Shown in pieces: positions 1 to 11,100 of a DNA stretch of 64,000 bases (position 1 is the stretch's first letter; each line of letters opens with the position of its first letter). The notes under the pieces are model-generated. The model was not told where the DNA came from. It made no database searches and saw only the letters and a program-made list of their open reading frames with translations. Source of the stretch: Neodontobutis hainanensis (Eukaryota > Chordata > Actinopteri > Gobiiformes > Odontobutidae). The position numbers and the translations under genes were made by a program. Location: positions 7,737,501 to 7,801,500 of the forward strand of contig JALDNG010000022.1 in assembly GCA_024349245.1 (NCBI GenBank), read 5' to 3'.

Positions 1-1740
1 CATTTTTTTTTCTGCCAATACTGTTTTGGTTAAATCCTGTTATGAAAAAGCCAGGATAGTTTATGCTCACTTAAGTTAGATCTACTTTACTTTATTCAAG
101 TACAGGTCAAGCAAAAATATTACTTAAATATAATAATATGACAAAGTAAATGTAACTAATGTTTACTTTCCAACTCTGTCAGACTCATTCTTTAGGGTCA
201 TTGTTCTGCCATGAAACAATTTGTTCTATGATTCAGATCCTGTACCGCACTAAGCACTGCCCAGAAATGAACTGAAAAGCTCACACCCAAAGCAATACAA
301 TACACGGAAACCCACGTCTCTTGAACCTAATGATATCTCCTTTAGATGTAAATTTGCCTGTTTAGTTTGACTTTTGCATGGACAGTAATTATGAAAAAAA
401 AAAGAATCGGTTATTTGGGCCATGAGATAAGAATTGTGCCCATTTCCTCCATCTCGTGATCATTACTGAGGTGTTTTCTGTCTTGGGTGAAATGCCAAAG
501 GCTTAGGGGAAGCGTGCTGTTGGCTGCATGACCTCCTGTGTTTTGCTGTGGTTCTTTGCTATTTGTTGACTTAGTAGGAAATCTGAATGGGAAACCTAAA
601 TCCTGGTTAATCTGTGACAGCGCTGGGAGAGTAGAGCACTCTACAGCCATGCTATCTGCTCATCAGCTTTGTAATGGTCTGTTGCCGGCAGCTCACACAC
701 AAACTTCCTGTTTAGTGTGGGAGAAATACCAGTGAACACAAATTGACGAGAATGGACCATTAAACCCTACTTTTACAAGATCAAAAGTAATTGCCCAAGA
801 ACTTAAAAAGCTTATTTCCAAGGACTTTAAAGCTATGGTACACAAATGTATTCTTAATTAAAACCATTTGACCCAAGTCATCAAGTTTTTATCCTTCTAA
901 TAAACCACAGATTACATATTGAAACCTTTTCTAGTTCATTTTTAGCACATATACACCCATTATTAAAGGTTATCTAATTTTATAAAACAAACTGACAATG
1001 GAACTAGACTGAAGCCTAGCATATTTTTCCCCACTTGACTTTCTCAAACGGGCCTTGCATTGAACAGCACTGCCTCCTTGTGGAATACAATTGTAGTTAA
1101 AAGCAAAAAAGGCAGCGTACAGAATGTTTATATTCTGTATATGTTTTGTAATTTATATTGTTGCAAATCACAGTCTAGCCAATAACAGTAACATATGTTA
1201 TAAAATCCCCATTGCATCTTACAGTTCTTCATTTTATAACATGAGACATTTCAGTGATTATCCTCATGATGGCTTGTGGCTGCCGTGGTGAACCATAGAC
1301 ACAGTATTACATTAAGTCTTAAATAGTTGCAATAAGCAGCATGTTCCATCAGGGATACTGTCTGAACATCACATGAATCTTTGTCATGGAATGTTCTGGG
1401 TATCCAGCCTCCAGTTTAGTCATCCATAAAACACAAACCACACTGGCTAGTTTAGATAATGAGTTTAGATTATTTGAAAAATTGTATTTACTACTATAAG
1501 TTTTAAAAAGATATGCCGAAGACAACGTTAAAGGAATAGTTGCACGAGGGAGAAGCTGCTTTTGTGAACATGTATACCAAGTGCTTAAACAAGTTTACTG
1601 TGTTGTTCAAAATGCCTGTGTTCGAGAGATTTCAGAAATGCTCTGTCAAATTTCAGATAATCTAATGCTTTTTCAAATTTGATAATGTATTATTGATAAT
1701 GTAAGTGGTGTAATAATGACTGAAGCACTATATACATATA
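1..1740. other. Intergenic, no gene recognised
   Basis: AT-rich sequence left of the first transposon. Only short chance reading frames occur, on both strands. No exon with homology, no tRNA-like boxes and no tandem array were seen. It may hold distal regulatory DNA or the end of an upstream neighbour, but nothing in the sequence shows this. Confidence 0.5.
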
Positions 1741-1742
1741 TA

Positions 1743-3206
1743 CAGCTCTGGAAAAAATTAAGAGACCACTGGTGGAGAGAATGCCAAGACGCATTAGAGT
1801 TGTGTTTCAAAATCAGGGTTATTCCACTAAATATTGATTTCTGAACTTCCTGAGTTAAAACATTAGTATTGTGTTGTTTAAAAATAAATCTGAACTTATT
1901 TTCTTTCCTTCCATTATTCCAAGTCTGACAACACTGCATTTTTTTGTTGTTATTTTGACCAGTTGTTGCTCTAAATTACAATATTTTACATTTAGTCATT
2001 TAGCAGACAGTTTTATCCAAAGTGACTTACAAGTGAGGAAAACAATGGAAGCAATTTCAACAACACAAGGTAACAAAAAGCATAAGTGCACAAAAACTAG
2101 TCAGTTAAAAACCTAGTACAGTAATCAAATTATAAGAATAAGAAATATTTTTTTTGTTTGTTTTTTTTGGGGGGAAAAGGAATCGATAGAAAGGAAGTAG
2201 AATTCAGTGTTTGTCAGTCAGGTGTTGACGGAAAAGATGTGTTATTCAAGCGTTTTTTAAAGATGTCTACAGAATCTGCTGATCTTGTAGCAGCAGGTAG
2301 ATCATTCCACCAACGTGGAACAGATCCAGAGAAAGTACGTGAAAGTGATTTTTTTCCTTTTTGGTACCACCAGACGTTCATTTGCAGATCGCAGGGATCT
2401 GGTAGGAACACAGGTCTGTATCAGTGAGTGAAGATATGAGGGGATGGAGCCAGTGGTGGTCTTGTAGGCCAAGAGCATAGCTTTGAACTTGATGCGGGCA
2501 TCAACCGGGAGCCAATGTAACCTAATGAGGAGAGGAGTTACGTGCGCTCTCTTCGGTTCTTTAAAGAACACTCTTGCTGCTGCATTCTGGATGAGCTGCA
2601 GAGGTTTGGTTGTGCAGGCAGGGAGTCCAGCCAGAAGAGCATTGCAATAATCCAGTTTGGACAAGACAAGAGCCTGAACTAGGATTTGCGTAGAGTGCTC
2701 TGATAGGAAAGGTCTAATTTTCCTAATGCTGTAGAAGATGAATCTACAGGACCTGGTGGTGCTGGCAACATAACTTGTGAAGTTTAGTTGATCATCAATT
2801 ACCACTCCCAGATTTCTGGCAGTGCTGGACGGTGTAATGGTTGATGAGCCTAGTTGAATGGAGAGGTTGTGGTGGGTCTTTGGGTTTGGCAGGAATCACT
2901 AGCAGTTCTGTTTTTCCAAGGTTCAGCTGCAGGTGATGGTCCTTCATCCAAAGTGAGATGTCACTCAGGCACGCCGAGACACGAGCAGAGACCGTCAGAT
3001 CATCAGGTTGAAATGACAAGTGGAGTTGAGTGTCATCTGCAGCAGTGATAGGAAAAGCTATGCTTCTGAATGACAGAGCCATTTGGGAAATTTGGGAAAA
3101 ATGTTGTCGGTAGTTTATAGAATAAAACAAAAATGTTAATTTTACCCAAACACATACCAGAGAAACTAACCATTTTGCAGTGGTCTCTTATTTTTTTCCA
3201 GAGCTG
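1743..3206. mobile_element. TIR DNA-transposon-like element hosting an L2 insertion
   Basis: The ends are inverted copies of each other: the left end begins cagctctggaaaaaattaag, and the reverse complement of the right end (3178-3206) matches over 29 bp with one mismatch. A TA dinucleotide sits just left; the right flank reads TT, so a TA target duplication would be mutated. No transposase was found between the ends; most of the interior is an L2-type LINE on the minus strand. The simplest reading is an old non-autonomous element later invaded by the LINE. The superfamily is uncertain; Tc1/mariner is a guess from the TA. Confidence 0.6.
1985..3070 (-). mobile_element. L2-type LINE, 5'-truncated, reverse transcriptase fragment
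   Basis: Read on the minus strand, 3058-2795 and 2805-2214 translate in two frames to the end of a LINE reverse transcriptase and its C-terminal region. Visible motifs are ADDTQLHLSF (the YADD box, with its tyrosine replaced by alanine), DHHLQLNLGKTELLVIPA, LDYCNALLAGLP, LQLIQNAAARVFF, LHWLPVDARIKFK and PRWWNDLPAATRSADS. This order is typical of L2/CR1-like LINEs. A frameshift near 2800 and the lost catalytic-box residue show that it is dead. The 3' end at 1985-2033 carries the tail (reverse complement gtaagtcactttggataaaa) shared with the SINE at 9144-9353. No 5' part, endonuclease or ORF1 is present. Confidence 0.85.
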
Positions 3207-3329
3207 TTCAGTTGTAAGTTTACATTTGCCAGAATTTGTTATTTTGTTTGGGGCTATTTTTCAAAGAATATGAATGATAACACAAGTTTCTGTATTCTGA
3301 GTCATGGGAAAACAAAATAATTGAGACCA

Positions 3330-3672
3330 CCCGCTTATCCAGGGCTGGGTCGCGGGGGCAGCAGTCTAAGATAGATAGATAAATAGATTTATTGTCATTA
3401 CACATGTACAAGTACAATGCAACGAAAATAAAGTAGAAGCAGAGACGCACAGACTTCCCCCTCCCCAGACGCTTCCTCCAGCTCTAGATAGGGTGAGGAG
3501 CTCAGTCACGCGAGAGGAGCTCAAAGTAGAGCCGCTACTCCTCCACATCGAGAGGAGCCAGCTGAGGTGGCTCGGGCATCTGTTTCGGATGCTTCCTGCA
3601 CGCCTCCCTAGGGAGGTGTTCCGGGCATGTCCCCCCGGGAGGAGACCCCGGGGAAGACCTAGGACACGCTGA
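3330..3672. mobile_element. Rearranged fish non-LTR retrotransposon fragment
   Basis: Two pieces of what looks like one common fish retroelement lie head to head. The segment with gctgggtcgcgggggcagca and the cacagacttccccctccc block runs one way. From about 3490, gtgaggagctcagtcacgcg through the ccccgggaggagaccccggg region reads as the opposite strand of the same element. Between them sits a short AGAT repeat followed by a tail-like block (atttattgtcattacacatg) resembling the 3' end of another fish retroelement. Identification is from memory of common teleost repeats, not from a search; the exact family is not assigned. Confidence 0.55.
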
Positions 3673-3679
3673 AGGAAAA

Positions 3680-4300
3680 AAAAATTGTTAAAGTATCTGT
3701 GGGAAAAGGTAAATGAACTTTATAAAACAGGAAAGGGATAGAAAAAGTTATCCATGGAATTGAGAATGCCAATCAGCAGTGTTCAAACTCTAATTAAGTA
3801 AGAAGTTGAAAATGAGGAATTCTGACACATGACCAAACCAAGGTCATGTGGACCAACAAATTTCAGCCACAACTGCCACAAAAATTATTGAGGATGCTAA
3901 GAAAAATCCACAAATACAGGACTTTCTGAAAAAGGTGGTGTTTCAAGATGCATAATAAAAAGGCACTTGAAGAAAAATGGGCTGCATGGTCGAGAAAGCC
4001 ACTAATACACAAATGCCACAAAGCATCCCATTACAATACGCCAAACAGCACAGAGACAAGCCTCAAAACTTCTGGAACAATGTCATTTGGAGTGATGAGA
4101 CCAAAATTTTACTTTTTGGCCACAAACATAAACTTAATTTAGGGACGAGTCAAAAAGGCCTATGATGAAAGGTACACCATTCCTACTGTTCATCCACTGA
4201 TGTTTTGGGAATGTGTGAGCTACAATGGCACTGGAAACTTGGTCAAAATTAATAGCAAGATGAACGCAGCATGTAACCAGAAAACATTCAAATCAAATAT
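3680..4300 (+). pseudogene. Tc1-like transposase relic
   Basis: Fragments of a Tc1/mariner transposase remain on the plus strand. NFWNNVIWSDETKILLFGHK (about 4071-4130) matches the catalytic DDE-domain block around the second aspartate (WSDE). Further on, GTGNLVKI..SKMNAA (about 4229-4270) matches the block that follows it in Tc1 proteins. Multiple stops and frameshifts break the frame. Terminal inverted repeats were not recognised, so the ends are approximate. Confidence 0.75.
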
Positions 4301-5100
4301 ATAGTTGTCTTTTTGATTGCTTTTCTATAGCCTAGCCACACAATCTTTACATCAACCTCTCATTTCCTATCAGCAAAGACTGTATTTTTTATCTGCTATG
4401 TCTTAAGTACTGTCCCTTCCCCTATTCTTCTACTTCTAGCATTTAGTCAAAACATTAAAATAGTAAAGAATAAGTGGTACATAGACTACCAAAATTATAT
4501 AAAATATTATTATTGTGTACTTTGTTTTTTGTGCTAATGATGTGTTGGTGGTGTCAGTGACTTCAGTGTTACTTAATTAGGTTTAATTCATTCAGTGAAT
4601 AGTTGGAAAAGCAGCTGCAGGGCTCAAGGGTCAAGGGGGCCCAAAGTTACATATTTTGGCCCCCTCTCAGGTTTTGTACCTGACCCATATTTTGGTCCAA
4701 ATGGTCATAGTGACATGTTTGTGCAAGTTATGATGATGTTTAAATGAGGAACAAAATAAAATAAATAACAGTACAAAAATCATTTAAATAGTTTCTGTGT
4801 TGCACATAGTAGCACTGAGAGAAGTTTTTAAAGTTTAAAAAGGCTTGTTAGTTGTTATAAAAGTGTGTTTCCACCAAGCCATTTTGCTGGTCATTTATGA
4901 ACTTTTTATACTGCTATAGGCTAGTTCTAAAAGTGCAATGACATAATTAAAGTCATTAAAAACTATGGCGAAATTTTTAAAAGCATACATATTGGAAATC
5001 TATGTTTTAATCACTAAAAGGGTAGATCAAAATAGAAAATTTGTCCAAGAAAACTATGTAGCAGAATTTGTGGACGGCTGTGACAATAAACTGAGCTGTG
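4301..5100. other. Intergenic, upstream of mier2
   Basis: AT-rich, no gene recognised. The final 100 bases become less AT-rich toward the proposed mier2 first exon. No TATA box or CpG island is obvious. Confidence 0.4.
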
Positions 5101-5153
5101 CAGAGAAGTAGACCTACAACATCCGGGCAATAGTCAGCTCACGCAGAAACGGA

Positions 5154-5162
5154 ATGGCGGAG
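5154..5162 (+). CDS. mier2 putative first coding exon (MAE)
   Basis: ATGGCGGAG is followed directly by a good donor (gtaagt). MIER1 and MIER2 proteins begin MAE, and a G at -3 gives a fair initiation context. Nine bases alone prove little; the support is position, donor and phase 0. The next exon could not be found with confidence. Confidence 0.45.
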
Positions 5163-8100
5163 GTAAGTGAGCGAAAACGAGGAAAGTAATCATCCAAACG
5201 ATGGTCAACACGGACTAATGTAGCGTGTATTTTGCCCTGTAATGTATAGTCCGTTGTCGGGGAGGTTACCGGCGAGGTAATGCCGTCTGAAAAAGAACTA
5301 GGGGCAGATAAAGACGGGGAGGCAGACGGAGTAATGGAGAAGCTCTCCGGCGAATCGCCTCTCTCCGCGTTCTTAGCTTTAAAGAGCCATTCCCTCTGCC
5401 TTGACTATACGCACTAGAAAACAATAGGCTGCTCGGAGAATCAAACACGGTGCTGCCGAACCATTTCAGATGTGCCCGACTGACAGTCGGGTGGATTGAG
5501 TGAAAAAGTTGGGCACATTTCATAAAAGTCCGAGTCTGTTCGGGGAACCACACTGAAGTAGTTATTTCCTTCTCGCGGTGAGCCGGAGAAAGGAAGAGGC
5601 GTTCAGCACCAAGTCACAGGAAAGCGCCCCTGGTCAGGACTCAGTCCCATAAGACGGGACATGCAACATTTAGGCTTCACCCCACGTTCATAAAGCTATT
5701 TGCCGGTGGAATCATGTTTTAAAGTTTCTTTAAGTTATTATAGAGTTGGTTAAAGTTACTGTTTGAAAGTGGTGTGCCATGTCTATCAAAAACTTTAGTG
5801 AAGAGTTGCCAATGCCTTAGATTATTTTTATTTATTTTTTTTCTTACTAATTGTAAATGTAATATCATTGTTTCAGTTTCACTTGGTGCCAACAGCAGCT
5901 AGTGTCAAAGTCAGCTGATCTGTAATGGTATGAGCCAGATACTGTGGATACCCCTGTTTGTGTCAACATGCGTGCACGCGAACAAAAGATACAGAGGAAT
6001 GTGCTCCTCCGTGTTTTTTTTTTCTTTACCTGAGTGTGAATGTTGTCTGCCTGCAGGTGATTGAGAGCCTCCTGATGTTGGCTGTGGCCAAGTGAACACC
6101 AGAGGCACAGTCATGAAAGGCTCCAGCAGAAGAAGCTCAGCCAGGCCTTAAAAGAGTCAGAGGAGGACTCCTCCCCCAATGAAGATGGCAGCAAAGGCCC
6201 CCACTGTATGAGCACTGAGTAATCAAATATCATCAAAATGTGTAAACACAATAGTCACAGGGCACGACATGCAACTCAAAGTATGTCATACTATCTTTTT
6301 TACTGACTTTCAAATGCAACAGAAATCTGTGTTTTTTTTTTGTTTTGTTTTTTTGTTAACTATAGCCAAACCAAACAAGTTAAGTCAACTAAGAAATACG
6401 ATTAAAATTCATCTATTCCCTTATTGAGCAATTGTTTTCAGATTATACAGACCCACCCTGTACTGTAGTCAGCGTGACTTGTGCACTATATTTAATAAAA
6501 GTAATATAAATACATACAAACTCGCATCATTTCCAATTAGCAAAATGTATTCATTTCCTATCCATGTTCAAGTACTTTAACTCTTACTTTATTAAGCAAA
6601 TACAGTTTCTGTTAATGTCACAAATGCAAAATCTATTATCCCTGCTGTCTTCCACTTGGCATGTGCAGGTCAGTGAGCTTCCTCTGGAGCAGCTGCTGGC
6701 TTTGTACGGATACACAGTGACAGAGCCAGAGAAGGAAACCTGTCACCAGCCTGTTGCCAGCTTGTCAGACATTATGCTGGACAAGGTGAGGCACACTCTC
6801 CATTCAAATGCCACATCCTCCCGTTATCCTCACACTATCAACTGTGTTGCAGGATATTTCACCTGGGGACGCAGAAGAGGAGTCGTCAGCAGATGACCCC
6901 TCTGTCACTTCTAACTCCTCAGATCAACACAACCACCAAAAAGGTAACACATGTGCATTATTTACTGTGAAGTAAGTTTAAGTTAACTATGGGTTATCTT
7001 TTAGTATTAGTCTTTTAGTGATTTATAGCTTAGCTGCCATTTTTCAGTCATAAAAAGAGATCGCAGGTTTCTGGAGGCCCTTTGAGTTTATTTTCAGTAA
7101 TAGTATTTCTTTCTGTGGACAAAGCCACTACTAATAAATAAGAAAGCTGTTCATGTCCATTAAATGTTCAATTTCATTTTTTATCTATAATTTGTTTCTA
7201 TATAATTAGATATAGGTTCCTAGTATGACAGCATTCACATCTGCTGCTATAAATCAAATTCCAAAACTCAAATTCAATATAATTTTCTGTGGTTGTGATA
7301 TTTATATATGTATTTGGGAATTATGCTAAGTCCAGAAAATGATACAATACATAGCAGGTGAACTTGGTATATTAATAAATATACAACACAAAATTGTTAT
7401 AAAAGAACAGAATGGGTTTTGTCTTCCAGTAACTTTTTATTGTCTTTTCTTTCCTATAATTATTCTTTGACCTTCAAAGGTGGCATGAAAGACACTTTAC
7501 TTGATGAGGACACTGATGAGGAATCTGATGATACATCTAATCCCTCCAATGAAGAACATAAGGTTTGACACACAGAACAGCAACAAATTTCACAATAAAG
7601 TCCTTTTCTTGCACACATACTCGGCAACAAAAAAATCAGCTGCCGGTGTCGAGGAGCGCGGAAAGTGTTTGCAGCAGCGACAGCTGACTGAAGCACAAAT
7701 GTACAGAGAACTAGCAACACTGAAAAGTGATATCGTATTGTAACTTAAAAGATGCGTGACTTGCATTGTGCTCAAAATGGGTTTTATTTTCAGTAGGCCT
7801 ATTATCAATATCAACAAATTAATAGACTCTGTGATACTAATTTTGATGCAGCATTTAGAATATAGACTCCACGCTTACAGTATTTTTTAAATAATGGCAG
7901 TACAAAGTGACTAACCAGAATAATCCAGGTTTTTAGTATATTTTTTATTGCTAATTGGCAAACAAGTTACCAGTCGGTGCAGTAGATTCTCAGAAAACAA
8001 ACAAGACTCAGGATTCTTGATATGCACGCTCTTAAGGCTGTGCAACTGGGCAATTAGTGGAAAGGGGTGTGTTAGAAATAGTTAGTGTGGCATTCAATCA

Positions 8101-11100
8101 ATGAGGTCATCAATTTTGTGAAAAAACAGGTGTGAATCAGGGGGTTCCTATTTAAGGATGAAGCCAGCACTTGTTGAACATTTGAAAGACTGAGGAAAAT
8201 GTGTTGTTTAAAACATTGTTCAGGAGAACAGTGTACTTTGATTTATAAGTTGATTGGAGTAGGGGAAAACCTATAAAGAGGTGCAAAAAATATAGACTGT
8301 TAAATATAGGCCTTAAAATGGAGAGCAAAACCAGAGAGACGTGGAAGAAAACGGAGGACAACCATCAAAATGGATCGAAGAATAACCTGAATGCCAAAGG
8401 CTCAGCCATTGATCAGCTCCAGAATTATCAAAGTCAGTCTGGAGTTACCTGTAAGTACTGTAACAGTTAGAAGACGTCTATGTGAAGCTAATCTATTTTC
8501 AAGAATCCCTCGCAAAGTCCCTCTGTTTAAAAAAAGAAAAAAAAAAGTCATGTACAGAAGAGGTTTCAATTTGCCAAAGAACACATCAACTTGCCTAAAG
8601 TAAAATGGAGGAACATTTTGTGGACTGATGTAAAAGTAAAACTGTTCTTTTTGGGTCCAAGGGCCACAGACAGTTTCTGAGACAACCCCCATACTCTGAA
8701 TTCAAGCTACAGTACACAGTAAAGACAGCATCATGATATGGGCATGTTTCTTCTACTATGGTGTTGGGCCTATTTAACGTATACCAGGGATCATGGATCT
8801 GTTTGCATATGTCAAAATACCTGAAGAGGTCAAATTGCCTTATGATGAAGAGGACATGTCCTTGAAATGGTTGTTTCAACAAGACAATGACTCCAAACAC
8901 ACTAGTTAACAAGCAAAGTCTTGGTTCCAAACCAACAAAATTAATTTTATGGAGTGGCCAGCCCAGTCCCCAGACCTTAATCCAATCGAGAAGCTGTTTC
9001 TGAAGCAAAACCAAAAAATGTAAATGAATGAAATGAAATGTTAAAGAATCATGGAGTGGAATAACAGCTGAGTGGTGCCACAAGTTGGTGTCACACGGAT
9101 GTGAAGCAGTTTGAAATGTTTGTACAAAATAGTTTTGAGTTTGGGGCGGCAAAAGCTCAGTGGGTAGACCAGTCATCTTTCAACCGGAAGGTAGGCGGTT
9201 CAATTCCCACTCTCCCCACAGTTCATATTGTTGTCGTGTCCTTGGGCAAGACACTTAACCCACCTTGCCTCCCGTGGCTGTAACACTGGTAATTACTGTA
9301 GAACAATGTAAGTCGCTTTGGATAAAAGCGTCTGATAAATTAATAAATGTAAATGAGTTTGCACAGTCAACGGGTAGATACACTGCTATTTTTTTTTTTT
9401 AACACATCCCTTTCCACTAATTGCAGTTGCATAGAGTGTGCATATCATGAATGCTGGGTCTTGTTTGTTTTCTCTACTGGTAACTTGTTTGCCACTTAGC
9501 AATATAAAATATACTTAAAACCTGGATTATTCTGGTTAGTCACATTGTACTGCTATTATTTTAAACAATACTGTACATTAGCCTTTTGCTCCTTGTGCGT
9601 ATTTTGTGTAGGAGAGAAATATCCGGGGTAGGTTCACCTAGCTTCGTACTACAGGGCCCTGATGAAGTCTGGAGAGTAGTGCTTGTGTAAAAGGGGCTTT
9701 AATTATAATGTTTTTAAAAATGGTAAGCAGCACATAACTGCTTGACCTGCTTGTTGTTCCTCCTGCTTTTAAACGTTTTCTGCATGCACATGGATGACCA
9801 GAACGTCACCCTTTTTGTCAAAGTGGTACTTACAAAAACTGTTTTTATTTTTATTTCTTTTTCAGGCAATTATGGTTGGCTCAATGTATCAAGCAAAAAT
9901 TCCCTCACTCTGCCAATATGCTTATGTAGAGAGAGGTAAGTTATAAGATGTGTTAATTGCTATAATTTTTATATTTTTGTGCTGGGAACCACTTTTGAGT
10001 TGATACATTTTTATTTTGGTCTGCATTTCTAGATTTTAACGGTGAAGACCAGTTACTTTGGAAACCTGGTGTTCTTCCAGTACAGGAGGTAGAGGACTAT
10101 TTGTTAAAAACACAGAAACAACATGGCCTGGAGGGAGCACATACACAAGGAGACTTTGTGCAGGACAATGAACAGGTATAGCAACATGACTTGACAGCTC
10201 AGAAAACACTGTAGACTGCTGTATGTTACTTTTGATCCATGTATGCTTGTGTACTATACTTTTTTAAATTCCAATAAAAATGCCTTGACTTTTCTTAACT
10301 CTTAGGCCCTGTATGAACTAGTAAAATGCAACTTCAATGCAGAAGAAGCACTAAGGCGATTGCGTTTCAATGTGAAAGTGATAAGTGGTAGGTGGTTTCT
10401 CTTTACTTGTTGTCTTTTTGCTGATACAGCACATAACTATAAAGATTAGATTAACACTGTGTCACAAAGCTGTTCTCTTTCTAAAGAGGAGTTTTGTGGC
10501 TGGCGTGAGGAAGAGTGTCGAAACTTTGAGCATGGCTATCGCGTATATGGGAAAAACTTCAATCTCATTCAGGCTAATAAGGTTAGTTTCTTAATCCTGT
10601 TTGTGTAAGGAAAGAAAAAAAAAAGGTTGCAAAAGAATGTACGTAAAAGTATTTTGTCTTTTGTTAAAGGTACGAACACGCTCCATTGGTGAGTGTGTTC
10701 AGTATTACTACATTTGGAAAAAGTCTGACCGCCATGAGTATTTTACACAACAAGCCACAAGGCTCGGTCGCAAGAAGTACAGCTTGCAAACTATGTAAGT
10801 ACTGGGAAACTCAACTATAGGACTGTAGGACTGTATGTACAGCAGGCCTGCTGTACATACAGTCCTATGTACAGGCCTGCTGTACATAGGACTGTATGTA
10901 CAGCAGGCCTGCTGACAGGGTTTAAGTATAATGCACAAAACTATATAGGGGGGCTATGGCTATAAGAGTTGTCCAGGGCCACATTATTATTTTATTAAAC
11001 ACACTGACTGCATACAACTCTTAATGCTTGTTACAATATACCAAATGTAAAGCAGTCCCTACAATAAAGCTGGTGTGTTATTCTTTGCCACCCTTCAAGT

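Larger units (their letters stand above)
7878..9573 (+). mobile_element. Long-TIR Tc1-like transposon, inactive, in mier2 intron
   Basis: A full-length Tc1-type element bounded by TA on both sides (7876-7877 and 9574-9575). Both ends begin CAGTATT, and the inverted repeats extend beyond 100 bases: the left block starting actaaccagaataatccagg near 7910 reappears in reverse near 9510-9540. The interior from about 8300 to 9010 is a plus-strand transposase with many stops. It still shows RKRRTTIKMDRRI, TVTVRRRLCEANLFSRIPRK, LQQDNDSK-like and SPDLNPIE-like remnants in separate frames. A SINE is inserted near the right end. It is transposition-defective by itself and lies wholly within an intron. 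Confidence 0.88.

Noticed and set aside
5266..5553. 95-residue minus-strand frame near the mier2 start
   Set aside because: No homology or splice signals; likely a chance frame in a GC-richer block.
8595..9176. 193-residue minus-strand frame
   Set aside because: It is the reverse strand of the Tc1 transposase relic, and its translation has no family resemblance.
9144..9220. Functional tRNA gene
   Set aside because: Only A- and B-box-like parts of a SINE head; no acceptor-stem pairing was seen, and the segment is inside a SINE with target duplication.
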